DNA from: Pseudoduganella flava
GTDB taxonomy: Bacteria; Pseudomonadota; Gammaproteobacteria; Burkholderiales; Burkholderiaceae_D
DNA: 64,000 bases
Assembly: GCF_007830495.1 (NCBI RefSeq)
Contig: NZ_VLKW01000013.1
Span: 124,001 to 188,000 of the forward strand
Direction: 5' to 3'
Both the position numbers and the translations under genes were made by a program. The notes beneath the pieces were generated by a model, which saw nothing but the letters and a program-made list of their open reading frames with translations, did not search any database and had not been told where the DNA came from. Positions 52,625 to 60,481 of this stretch are shown here, piece by piece (within the stretch, counting starts at the first letter, position 1; each line of letters begins with the position of its first letter).

Positions 52625-55243
52625 CTAGCGGATGGTGTAGCGGAACTGTCCTTGGCGCGTGGCGCCGGCCTTGATGCGGGCGATGGCGCCGCCTTCGGCC
52701 ATGCGCGCCAGCACGGCATCGGCGATCTCCGGCAGCAGCGTGCCGTTCAGGATGTTGTCGACGTTGCGCGCGCCCGAATCGACCTCGGTGCAGCGCGCCA
52801 GCACCGCCTCGACGAGCGCGCCGTCCCACGTGAACTCGGCGTGGTGGTTGTCGCGCATGCGCGCGGCGATGCGCGCCAGCTTGGCCTCGATGATCCCGGA
52901 GAGCACGTCGTCGGCCAGCGGGTAGAACGGCACGGCCTGCATGCGGCCCAGGAACGCCGGCTTGAAGTGCTTCATCAGCTGCGGGCGGACCATTTCGTAC
53001 AGCTGCGCGGGCGACGGCAGTTCGGCCGGCGTCTCGTTCAGGCACGCCTGCATGATCGTGGCCGACCCGGCGTTCGACGTGGCGATGACGATCGTGTTGC
53101 GAAAGTCCACTTCGCGCCCTTCCGCATCTTCCATCACCCCCTTGTCGAACACCTGGAAGAACAGCTCCGTCACGTCCGGGTGGGCCTTCTCGATCTCGTC
53201 GAGCAGCACGACGCTGTACGGATTGCGGCGCACCGCCTCCGTCAGCACCCCGCCCTCGCCATAGCCGACGTAGCCGGGCGGCGAGCCTTTCAGGCCCGAC
53301 ACGCTGTGCGCTTCCTGGTATTCGCTCATATTGATCGTCACGAGCTTGCGCTCGCCGCCATACAGCAGGTCCGCCAACGCCAGTGCCATCTCCGTCTTGC
53401 CGACGCCGGACGGGCCGACGAACAGGAACACGCCCTGCGGCTTGTTCGGATCGTCCAGGTTGGCGCGCGCCGTGCGCACGCGCTGCGCGACGGCGGCGAT
53501 CGCGTGCGCCTGCCCCAGGATGCGGCTGCCCAGCAGCAGGTGCAGCTGGCGCACCGTATCGATTTCGTCCTTGATCATGCGGCCCAGCGGAATGCCGGTC
53601 CAGCCGGAGACGACGCCGGCCACCGTGGCGGCATCGACCTGCAGCGGCACCATCGGCGCGTCGCCCTGCAGCGCGCGCAGTTCCTCCTCGGCGGCGCGCG
53701 CCTCGGCCGCGTCGGCAAAGTTGGCCTGCGTGCCGCGCAGGCGGCGGATGCGCGCGCCCAGCGTCTTCTCGCGTTCCCAGCGCACCGCCAGTTCCGCATG
53801 GCGCGCCTGCAGGTTGCCGCGCTCGTCGCGCAGCGCCGGCAAGCGGTTGCCGCCGTGGTCCCCGATGCAGCCTTCCTGCACATCGCGCTCCAGCGCCGCG
53901 ATCTCGGCCGCCAGCGCGGCCAGCCGGCGGTTGCAGCCTTCCAGCTGGGCCGGCACGGTGCTCTGGCCCAGCGCGACCTGCGCGCACGCGGTATCGAGCA
54001 CGCCGATCGCCTTATCCGGCAGCTGCCGGCCGCTGATGTAGCGGTGCGACAGCCGCACGGCGTCGACGATCGCCTCATCCAGCACGCGGATGTTGAAGTG
54101 CTTTTCCATCAGCGGCGCCATCGCGCGCAGCATCGCGCAGGCGGTGGCTTCGTCCGGCTCGTCGACCTTGACGACCTGGAAGCGGCGCGCCAGCGCGGCA
54201 TCCTTCTCGAAATACTTCTTGTACTCGCTCCACGTGGTGGCGGCGATCGTGCGCAGTTCGCCGCGCGCCAGCGCGGGCTTCAGCAGGTTCGCGGCATCGT
54301 TCTGGCCCGCCTGACCGCCGGCGCTGATCATCGTATGCGCCTCGTCGATGAACAGCACGATCGGGTGCGGGCTTTTCCGCACTTCCGCGATGACGTTCTT
54401 CAGCCGGCTCTCGAACTCGCCCTTGACGCTGGCGCCGGCCTGCAAGAGGCCCATGTCGAGCGTGTGGATCTGCACGCCCTGCAGCACTTCCGGCACGGTG
54501 CCCTCGGCGATGCGCAGCGCCAGGCCTTCCACGACGGCCGTCTTGCCCACCCCGGCCTCGCCCGTCAGGATCGGATTGTTCTGGCGCCGGCGCATCAGGA
54601 TGTCGACGGCCTGGCGGATCTCCGCCTCGCGGCCGACGACCGGATCGATGCGGCCCTCGCGCGCCAGCTGCGTCAGGTTCGTCGTGAACTGGTCCAGCGC
54701 GGGTGTCTTCGCGCACAGCTGTTGCACGGAATCGCCCGGCGAGCTGTCCTCGCGCGTGGCCACCACCGGTTCCTCGGCCGAGCCTTGCGCGAGCCGGTCC
54801 AGGTTGTGCTTCAACTCGTCGACGGGGAAGCGCGCGAACAGCGGCGAGGCGCGGTGCGCGAGCTGCGCCAGTTCGGGCTCGGTCAGCAACGCCAGCAGCA
54901 GGTGCGCGCTGCGGATCGGCGCCGGCTGCGCGCCCAGCGACGCGACCAGCCACGCATGTTCGAGCAGCGGCGGCAGGTGGCGCGAGAACACGGGGACGCG
55001 GCTGCCGCCGGACTCGAACTTCGCCAGCTCGGCGCGCAGGTCCGCCTCCAACGCATCCGTGCCGACGCCGCTACGGCGCGCGATCGCCACCAGGTCGCTG
55101 CGCGGCTCCTCGAGCAACGCGAGGAACAGGTGTTCGAGATCGACTTCGTAATGGCCCATGCCCAGGCACAGGTTGGCGGCGCGCGTCGCGGCCTGCCGCG
55201 TAACGTCGTTCAGCTTGCCGATCAGCGTTTTCAGGTTGTTCAT
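52625..55243 (-). CDS. tssH: Type VI secretion ATPase TssH (ClpV)
   Basis: AAA+ unfoldase that dismantles contracted TssB/C sheath. In 872 residues it has the N-terminal Clp_N repeats, a first ATPase with Walker A GEAGVGKTA and Walker B VLFIDEAHTM, a coiled-coil middle region, and a second ATPase with GPSGVGKTE and the D2 Walker B VVLLDEIEKAH. Its ATG overlaps the tssE stop (ATGA). Confidence 0.96.
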   Translation of the reverse strand: MNNLKTLIGKLNDVTRQAATRAANLCLGMGHYEVDLEHLFLALLEEPRSDLVAIARRSGVGTDALEADLRAELAKFESGGSRVPVFSRHLPPLLEHAWLVASLGAQPAPIRSAHLLLALLTEPELAQLAHRASPLFARFPVDELKHNLDRLAQGSAEEPVVATREDSSPGDSVQQLCAKTPALDQFTTNLTQLAREGRIDPVVGREAEIRQAVDILMRRRQNNPILTGEAGVGKTAVVEGLALRIAEGTVPEVLQGVQIHTLDMGLLQAGASVKGEFESRLKNVIAEVRKSPHPIVLFIDEAHTMISAGGQAGQNDAANLLKPALARGELRTIAATTWSEYKKYFEKDAALARRFQVVKVDEPDEATACAMLRAMAPLMEKHFNIRVLDEAIVDAVRLSHRYISGRQLPDKAIGVLDTACAQVALGQSTVPAQLEGCNRRLAALAAEIAALERDVQEGCIGDHGGNRLPALRDERGNLQARHAELAVRWEREKTLGARIRRLRGTQANFADAAEARAAEEELRALQGDAPMVPLQVDAATVAGVVSGWTGIPLGRMIKDEIDTVRQLHLLLGSRILGQAHAIAAVAQRVRTARANLDDPNKPQGVFLFVGPSGVGKTEMALALADLLYGGERKLVTINMSEYQEAHSVSGLKGSPPGYVGYGEGGVLTEAVRRNPYSVVLLDEIEKAHPDVTELFFQVFDKGVMEDAEGREVDFRNTIVIATSNAGSATIMQACLNETPAELPSPAQLYEMVRPQLMKHFKPAFLGRMQAVPFYPLADDVLSGIIEAKLARIAARMRDNHHAEFTWDGALVEAVLARCTEVDSGARNVDNILNGTLLPEIADAVLARMAEGGAIARIKAGATRQGQFRYTIR

Positions 55244-55704
55244 GCGCTTCCCCTCGCGTTGCGGCGGATCGAGTAATGCAGCGTCGACGGCTGCAGCACC
55301 GCGTCGAAATTGATGGGTTCCGTCACGCCCGGCGCGTGCAGCACACCGGTGATGACGAAGTTGATGCGGTTGACCGTGCCGGCCGCCAGCTCGACGTGCG
55401 CCTGCACGTTGCGCAGCCGCGGCTCATGGCGCTCGATGGCTGCGCGCAGGCTGGCGCAGATGCGTTCGCGGTCGCCGCTGCTGGACAGGCACATGCCGGC
55501 GATGTCGATCAGTCCATAGCTGAGGATCGACGCGGCGCATTCGGGCCACGCCGCCAGCATCTCCTCGGGCAGCGCCATGCGCGTGTTCAGCAGGTCTTCC
55601 AGGTCGCGTGCGACGGCGTCCTTCAGTTGTTCCAGCGTCATCCGGGGACCATAGCCGCGGTCCCCCAGCAGCCGGTCGAACAGGCTGGGCGTGTGGCCGT
55701 TCAT
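55240..55704 (-). CDS. tssE: Type VI baseplate protein TssE
   Basis: Lysozyme-like gp25 homologue of the baseplate, 154 residues. It has the conserved LFDRLLGDR start, LKDAVARDLEDLLNTR, and later SILSYGLIDIAG and IRRNAR-type ending. The ATG at 55704 has GGAGAG at good spacing; a TTG four codons further upstream is less likely. The ribosome site lies directly after the U-run of the hcp terminator. Confidence 0.93.
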   Translation of the reverse strand: MNGHTPSLFDRLLGDRGYGPRMTLEQLKDAVARDLEDLLNTRMALPEEMLAAWPECAASILSYGLIDIAGMCLSSSGDRERICASLRAAIERHEPRLRNVQAHVELAAGTVNRINFVITGVLHAPGVTEPINFDAVLQPSTLHYSIRRNARGSA

Positions 55705-55714
55705 GTCGCTCTCC

Positions 55715-55743
55715 AAAAAAAAGGCCGCGGGGATACCGCGGCC
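55715..55743 (-). terminator. Terminator/attenuator between hcp and tssE
   Basis: On the minus strand GGCCGCGG pairs with CCGCGGCC (eight perfect pairs, five-base loop), followed by eight T. It lies 17 bases after the hcp stop inside the operon. Partial read-through would give more Hcp than downstream proteins. Confidence 0.88.
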
Positions 55744-55760
55744 AAAGTCGCCGTCGCAAA

Positions 55761-56252
55761 TCAGACGATGCGGTTCGCGGCCAGGTCCCAGCCGCCGGAC
55801 GTGTTACCGCCCGCGCCGCCGGAGATCTTCTGCTGCGTGTAGCGCCAGCGCACCTTCGAGAACTTCAACGAGACCGATTCGGTCATGATGTCGCCCTCTT
55901 CGACGGACGGGGACACCTCGCCGATCAGCACGTTCTCGATCTCGATCTCGTAATACTTGACGCGCTCGCCCATCGCGTCGGCACGCATGAACTCGAACTT
56001 CGCCTTCGGGATCGTGCGGCCGGCCGAACAGGTTTGCAGCAGCAGTGGCGACGCCAGGTCGGCCAGCTTGGTCATGACGATGTCGTGGTGCTGGCAGCGT
56101 TCCGCCGTGTGGCCGCCGCCGGTCGACGAGGTGGCCGACTTCGGCTGCTCCACGCCCCAGTTGACCGACTTGCACTCGATCCAGTCCTTGTGCCGGTCGT
56201 CAGCCGACTCCCCTTTGATGCCGTCAATGTACAGATAGACGTCGATTGCCAT
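55761..56252 (-). CDS. hcp: Type VI tube protein Hcp (TssD)
   Basis: A 163-residue Hcp1-family ring protein forming the inner tube. It has the family beginning AIDVYLYIDGIKGES, the central GGHTAERCQHHDIVMTKLADLASPLLLQTCSAGRTI and the closing strands VSLKFSKVRWRYTQQ. AGGAGA precedes the ATG. It lies between tssC and a terminator, an arrangement fitting its need for high level. Confidence 0.96.
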   Translation of the reverse strand: MAIDVYLYIDGIKGESADDRHKDWIECKSVNWGVEQPKSATSSTGGGHTAERCQHHDIVMTKLADLASPLLLQTCSAGRTIPKAKFEFMRADAMGERVKYYEIEIENVLIGEVSPSVEEGDIMTESVSLKFSKVRWRYTQQKISGGAGGNTSGGWDLAANRIV

Positions 56253-56283
56253 TTACGCTCTCCTCTACTGGTGGTGGAATGAA

Positions 56284-57765
56284 TCAGGGGGCCGTCTTCG
56301 GCAGTTCCGCCACGAGGCGGAGCGAGACGGTAAGCTCGTCGAGCTGGAAGTGCGGCCGCAGGAAGCTGACGGCGCGGTACACGCCCGGGCGGCCCGGCAC
56401 CTCGTGCACCTGCACTGACGCTTCGCGCAGCGGGAATTGCGCCTTCTGTTCCTGGCTCGCGTTATCGTCGAGCAGCACGTACTTCATCAGCCAGCGGTTC
56501 AGGAAGTCCTCGACGTTCGCCGCGGAGGCGAAGCTGCCGATCTTGTCGCGCATCATGGCCTTCATGTAGTGCGCGATCCGGGAGACGGCAAAGATGTACT
56601 GCAGCTGCGACGACAGCACGGCATTCGCGTTGGCCGCTTCGCTGCTGTAGCGGCGCGCCTTCTGGGCCGACTGCGCGCCGAAGAACGCGGCGTACGCGGT
56701 GTTCTTGCAATGCACCAGCGAGATGAAGCCCTGGTCCGATAGTTCCTTCTCGCGCCGGTCGGTGATGGCGACCTCGGTCGGGCATTTCAGCGCGACCTCG
56801 CCTTCGTCCGTCTTGAACGTGTGCGTCGGCAGGTCGTCCACGAGACCGCCGCCCTCGACGCCGCGAATGGCCGCGCACCAGCCGAATTCCTCGAAAGCCT
56901 TGGTCAGCTTGGCGCCGAACGCGTAGGCGGCGTTACACCACAGGTATTTACCGTGGTCCGTGCCGTCGACCTCCTCGACGAAATTGAAACCGTCGACGGT
57001 GGTGCCGTCGACCGGGTTGAACGGCAGCCGCCCCAGGAAGCGCGGCAACGTCAGGCCCACGTAGCGCGCATCCTCCGATTCGCGGAACGCCTTCCACTTC
57101 GCATACTCCATCGTGTCGAAGACCTTGGCCAGGTCGCGCGGCTTGCCCAGGTCGCCGAAGCCTTCGAGGCCGAACAGCTCGGGCGACGCGGCCGTGACAA
57201 ATGGTGCATGCGCGGCGGCGGCCACGTGCGACATTTGCTCGATCAGGTACATGTCTTCCGGCTGGCGCGAGATCTCGAAGTCGCCCAGCAGCGCGGCATA
57301 CGGCGCGCCGCCGAAGGTGCCGAACTCCTCCTCGTACACCTTCTTGAACATGGCGCTCTGGTCGAACTCCAGCGCGCTCTGGAAGTCGCGCACCAGTTCG
57401 CGCTTGGTCGCGTTCAGCATGCGCACCTTCAGGCCCGGCCCGGTGGCCGTGTTGCGCACCAGGTAGTGCAGGCCCGTCCAGCTCTGCTCGAGCTTCTGGA
57501 ACGCCGGCGCATGCATGATCGCGGACAGCTGCTCGGAGATCAGCCGGTCCAGCTCCGCCACGCGGCGGTCGATCGTTGCCGACAGGTTGTGCGACACGAT
57601 CACCGTGCCTTTCAGCACCTGGTTCACCAGCTCGCCGATGATGTCCTTGGCGCGCGCATGCTCGGCGCTGGACTTGGCGACCTTGCTGCGTTCGACGATC
57701 TCGTCCAGCAGCGCCGCGCCATCCGTGACGACGGGCAGCGCCACTGCTTGCAGTTGAGCGGACAT
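56284..57765 (-). CDS. tssC: Type VI sheath large subunit TssC
   Basis: A 493-residue sheath protein (VipB). Identifying blocks are FQKLEQSWTGLHYLVRNT, GTFGGAPYAALLGDFEI, AYAFGAKLTKAFEEFGWCAAIRG and MKAMMRDKIGSF. With TssB it builds the contractile sheath. The ATG at 57765 lies one base after the tssB stop. Confidence 0.96.
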   Translation of the reverse strand: MSAQLQAVALPVVTDGAALLDEIVERSKVAKSSAEHARAKDIIGELVNQVLKGTVIVSHNLSATIDRRVAELDRLISEQLSAIMHAPAFQKLEQSWTGLHYLVRNTATGPGLKVRMLNATKRELVRDFQSALEFDQSAMFKKVYEEEFGTFGGAPYAALLGDFEISRQPEDMYLIEQMSHVAAAAHAPFVTAASPELFGLEGFGDLGKPRDLAKVFDTMEYAKWKAFRESEDARYVGLTLPRFLGRLPFNPVDGTTVDGFNFVEEVDGTDHGKYLWCNAAYAFGAKLTKAFEEFGWCAAIRGVEGGGLVDDLPTHTFKTDEGEVALKCPTEVAITDRREKELSDQGFISLVHCKNTAYAAFFGAQSAQKARRYSSEAANANAVLSSQLQYIFAVSRIAHYMKAMMRDKIGSFASAANVEDFLNRWLMKYVLLDDNASQEQKAQFPLREASVQVHEVPGRPGVYRAVSFLRPHFQLDELTVSLRLVAELPKTAP

Positions 57766-57766
57766 G

Positions 57767-58270
57767 TCATTCCTCCGGGGTCGGGGATTTGAATTGCGCC
57801 AGCTGCTCGGTGTTCTGCAGCACGTCGGTGAGGATGTCTTCCAGCTTGTCATTGCCGGCCAGCTTGTTGCGCAGGTCGGCCAGCTTGCCGCGCGCCTCGA
57901 GCAGCTTCGCCAGCGGCTCCACCTGCCGCACGATCGCCTCGGGGCGGAAGTCCGCCATCGAGCGGAAGCGCAGCTCGACGCGCAGATCGCCATCGCCCGT
58001 CAGCCGGTTCGGCGCCTGCACCAGCGCGACCGGCTCGACGCCGGCAAGCACTTCGTCGAAGTTGTCGTTGTCGACGTTGACGAAGCGGCGGTCCTTCAGC
58101 CGCTTCTGCTCCTTCTCCGAGTTGCCACCGTAGTCGCCGATCACGCCCAGCACGAAGGGCAGTTCCTTGTTCTCGATCGCGTCGCCGATCTCGACGTCGT
58201 AGGTCATCTGCACCCGGGGCGGCCGCACCTTGTTCAGGCGCTTCTGCACGCTGTCGCCGTTCTTGGCCAT
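57767..58270 (-). CDS. tssB: Type VI sheath small subunit TssB
   Basis: A 167-residue sheath protein (VipA). It has the typical N-terminus SVQKRLNKVRPPRVQMTYDVEIG, LPFVLGVIGDYGG, KRLKDRRFVNVDNDNFDEVL and a C-terminal helix region contacting TssC and TssH. GGAG lies seven bases before the ATG at 58270. Confidence 0.96.
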   Translation of the reverse strand: MAKNGDSVQKRLNKVRPPRVQMTYDVEIGDAIENKELPFVLGVIGDYGGNSEKEQKRLKDRRFVNVDNDNFDEVLAGVEPVALVQAPNRLTGDGDLRVELRFRSMADFRPEAIVRQVEPLAKLLEARGKLADLRNKLAGNDKLEDILTDVLQNTEQLAQFKSPTPEE

Positions 58271-58278
58271 GGTCGCTC

Positions 58279-58860
58279 CTATTTCAGCGCGCCGAACGGA
58301 TCGGCGCTGTTGGCTTGGTTGGACGTGTTCTTGCGCACCTGCGCGCCGCCGGTGACGGGCACCGGCTTCTTCGCCGCGACGGGCTTGGCGGCCTTCGACG
58401 GCACCAGCACTTCTTCGCCGAGCGTCGAGCGCAGCAGGTTCGCCAGTTGCTGCGCTTCGGTGCGCAGCGGGCCGCCCAGGTTGTTCTGCCGGCTCAGGTC
58501 CGCCACCGCCTTCGTCGACAGCCGCAGCCCGGCGACGGCAACGATGCTGTTGCCCTGCCGGTCCGCGGGATCGCGCTGCAGCGCCTCGAGGGCATTGGTG
58601 ATCGCGTCGCCGTAGCTGCCGCGGTCGAACTTCAGTTGCGCGATCTGCAGCCACGGCGCCTTCTCGGCCGGGAAGCTGCTGCCGGCATGGCGCAGGATCG
58701 TGTAGGCCTTGTCGGCATCGCCGGCGGCGACGCTGCGCTCGGCGTCGGCCAGCGCCGCATCGAGCGTGGCGGCGGGCGGCACGGCGTTGTTGGTGGTGCT
58801 GGTCGCGCATGCCGACAGCAGCAGTGCACTGGCCAGGCAAGGGATCAGGTGTCGTCTCAT
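58279..58860 (-). CDS. T6SS-linked TPR-like lipoprotein
   Basis: A 193-residue lipoprotein. The signal peptide ends in the lipobox LSAC (Cys18). The middle contains helix pairs like tetratricopeptide repeats (AALADAERSVAAGDADKAYTILRHAG; APWLQIAQLKFDRGSYGDAITNALEALQRD). A low-complexity tail is rich in Lys, Pro and Val. It is first in the tssB-tssC-hcp unit and starts next to the divergent promoter, with AAGGAGG before its ATG. It probably acts in the outer membrane or periplasm with TssJ; exact role unknown. Confidence 0.8.
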   Translation of the reverse strand: MRRHLIPCLASALLLSACATSTTNNAVPPAATLDAALADAERSVAAGDADKAYTILRHAGSSFPAEKAPWLQIAQLKFDRGSYGDAITNALEALQRDPADRQGNSIVAVAGLRLSTKAVADLSRQNNLGGPLRTEAQQLANLLRSTLGEEVLVPSKAAKPVAAKKPVPVTGGAQVRKNTSNQANSADPFGALK

Positions 58861-58889
58861 CGTGGTCCTCCTTCCGAATGGTGGAGGCC

Positions 58890-58917
58890 ATTATTGAAGA
58901 CTTGGTGGGAAGAACAA
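58890..58917 (-). promoter_or_regulatory. Promoter of the lipoprotein-tssBC-hcp unit
   Basis: Minus-strand -35 TTGTTC (58912-58917) and -10 AATAAT (58890-58895) with a 16-base spacer. The start would be about 58884, giving a leader of about 24 bases. The weak -35 suits activator dependence. Confidence 0.5.
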
Positions 58918-58931
58918 TTGCGTTGACGCAA
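58918..58931. promoter_or_regulatory. Operator 1 of the divergent T6SS promoter
   Basis: Perfect palindrome TTGCGT-TG-ACGCAA. Its centre lies about 41 bases upstream of the predicted lipoprotein/tssB transcript start and 30 bases from the second copy. Confidence 0.75.
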
Positions 58932-58946
58932 GCTCGTCACCGGGTA

Positions 58947-58962
58947 CTTGCGTGAACGCAAG
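58947..58962. promoter_or_regulatory. Operator 2 of the divergent T6SS promoter
   Basis: Perfect palindrome CTTGCGT-GA-ACGCAAG, sharing the core TTGCGT-N2-ACGCAA with operator 1. Its centre lies about 41 bases upstream of the predicted tssJ start. Confidence 0.75.
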
Positions 58963-58983
58963 AGCGGCGGGCGGCCCGTTCGG

Positions 58984-58989
58984 TTAAAT
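58984..58989 (+). promoter_or_regulatory. Candidate -10 box of tssJ-tssL
   Basis: TTAAAT on the plus strand; transcription would start near 58996, about 22 bases before tssJ. There is no proper -35, and operator 2 occupies that region. Confidence 0.4.
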
Positions 58990-59017
58990 GAGTGACCGGC
59001 TGAACGGAGGAGCACCG

Positions 59018-59611
59018 ATGAAGCGCATCGCACGTATCAAGATCACCGCCATCCCAATCATCGCCATCGGCGCCGCGCTGTGCGGCTGCGGCACCGGCGT
59101 TTCGCTGGCGGGCGCCGTACTGCAGGTCGCCGGGATCCGGAGGCCGCCGGAACTTCCGGACGCGCAAAAGCCGCCGCGCAACGTGAACATCCGGCTGCAC
59201 GCGGCGGCAACGCTCAACAGCGGCGACGCGGGACCGCCGTTGTCCATCGTCGCGCGCATCTACACGCTGCGCCAGGCCGACGCGTTCGAACGCGTGGCAT
59301 ACGAGACCTTCACGAACGCGCACACGGAGCGCGAGCGGCTCGGCACCGACCTGCTGGACGTGAAGGAAGTGCTGCTGATTCCCGGCCAGCGCTACGAGGT
59401 CGCCGAGAAGGTCAGCCGCGAGGCGGGCTACATCGGCGTCGTCGCGCTGTTCCGCAACCCGAACGGCCAGCGCTGGCGCGCCGCCTTCCCCGCCGGCGAG
59501 GCGGAAAAGGCCGGCATCACGCTGGGCGTGCATGCCTGCGCGCTGACCGTGGGCCAGGGTGCCGCGGCCCGCCAGCAGCAGCTGGCCCGGCCGCCGGCAC
59601 GCTGCGCCTGA
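59018..59611 (+). CDS. tssJ: Type VI outer-membrane lipoprotein TssJ
   Basis: A 197-residue lipoprotein of the trans-envelope complex. The signal peptide ends in LCGC (Cys24). The mature part has the TssJ transthyretin-like pattern: PPRNVNIRLHAAATLN, PLSIVARIYTLRQADAF, LLIPGQRYEVAEKVSREAGYIGVVALFRNPNGQRWRA. The ATG at 59018 has GGAGG seven bases upstream and directly precedes the signal sequence, so the in-frame ATG at 58988 is rejected. Confidence 0.9.
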   Translation: MKRIARIKITAIPIIAIGAALCGCGTGVSLAGAVLQVAGIRRPPELPDAQKPPRNVNIRLHAAATLNSGDAGPPLSIVARIYTLRQADAFERVAYETFTNAHTERERLGTDLLDVKEVLLIPGQRYEVAEKVSREAGYIGVVALFRNPNGQRWRAAFPAGEAEKAGITLGVHACALTVGQGAAARQQQLARPPARCA

Positions 59612-59633
59612 TCACTGACACGAGGAGAACCCG

Positions 59634-59696
59634 ATGACGTCCATACCGCACCTACCGCAATGCCCGCCCGACCGCCGCAGCAAGGTGGCGCCATGA
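59634..59696 (+). CDS. 20-codon ORF between tssJ and tssL
   Basis: It encodes MTSIPHLPQCPPDRRSKVAP after a strong GAGGAGA ribosome site, and its TGA overlaps the tssL ATG (ATGA). It may be a coupling leader peptide for tssL, or a remnant. No homology can be claimed. Confidence 0.45.
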   Translation: MTSIPHLPQCPPDRRSKVAP

Positions 59697-60469
59697 CGCC
59701 CCAGATCGAACGCCGCGGCGCGCCGTCGCTGTTCGGCGCGCGCCCCGTCACGTCCGACGGTTCGCGCGTCCATTCGCTGCTGGACCTGATGCACGAAGGC
59801 TTCCACCTGCTGTTCCTGCTGAAGACCGGCTCGGCGCCGCCGGGCGAGGACGAGTTCATGGACCGGGTCGGCGCGTTCCTCGGCGAATTCGAGCGCGAAG
59901 CCCGCAAGCTGCGCGCCGAAGGCGACGACATCGACGCCGCCAAGTACGCCTACTGCGCGGCGCTGGACGAGATCATCCTCGGCTCGCCGTTCCCGATCCG
60001 CGACGCGTGGGAGCGCCGGCCGCTGCAGCTCGCGCTGTTCGGCGACCAGCTGGCCGGCGAACACTTCTTCGACCGGCTCGACGAACTGCGCGGCAAGGGC
60101 GGCACGCGGCTGCAGGCGCTGCAGGTGTTCCATATGTGCCTGCTGCTGGGCTTCCGCGGCAAGTACGCGCTCGACAGCAGCGACAAGCTGGCCTACATGA
60201 CGGCGCGCCTGGGCGACGAGATCGCCCACATCAAGGGCAAGAGCGCCGGCTTCGCGCCGCGTGCGGGGCGGCCCGACCAGGTCGTCAACAAATTGCGCAG
60301 CAACGTGCCGCTGTGGGCCGTCTGCGCCGTGTTCGCGCTGGCCGGCATGGCGATGTTCACGGGATTGCGCGCCTCGCTGAACCGCGATGCGCAAGTGGAG
60401 CTGGCCGCTTACCACGACCTCGTCAAGCTGGCGCCGCGGCCGGCCAGCCTGACGGTGACGCTGCCTTAG
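59693..60469 (+). CDS. tssL: Type VI inner-membrane protein TssL (DotU/IcmH family)
   Basis: A 258-residue protein. The cytoplasmic helical domain of TssL/DotU (SLLDLMHEGFHLLFLLKTG; AAKYAYCAALDEIILGSPFPIRDAWERRPLQLALFGDQLAGEHFFDRLDEL; ALQVFHMCLLLGFRGKY) is followed by one C-terminal membrane segment near residues 205-225 (VPLWAVCAVFALAGMAMF). It has no peptidoglycan-binding extension; that function is encoded separately by the next gene. Confidence 0.93.
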   Translation: MTPQIERRGAPSLFGARPVTSDGSRVHSLLDLMHEGFHLLFLLKTGSAPPGEDEFMDRVGAFLGEFEREARKLRAEGDDIDAAKYAYCAALDEIILGSPFPIRDAWERRPLQLALFGDQLAGEHFFDRLDELRGKGGTRLQALQVFHMCLLLGFRGKYALDSSDKLAYMTARLGDEIAHIKGKSAGFAPRAGRPDQVVNKLRSNVPLWAVCAVFALAGMAMFTGLRASLNRDAQVELAAYHDLVKLAPRPASLTVTLP

Positions 60470-60481
60470 TGGCTCCCTTCG

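Noticed and set aside
58908-58921. GG-N10-GC pattern like a sigma-54 promoter upstream of tssJ
   Set aside because: Only the GG, GC and TTGC match; the rest of the -24 element is poor, it lies about 97 bases before tssJ, and its -12 part belongs to the TTGCGT palindrome.
58988-59017. In-frame ATG adding ten residues to TssJ
   Set aside because: It would place polar residues before the lipoprotein signal peptide, and the ATG at 59018 has an ideal ribosome site.
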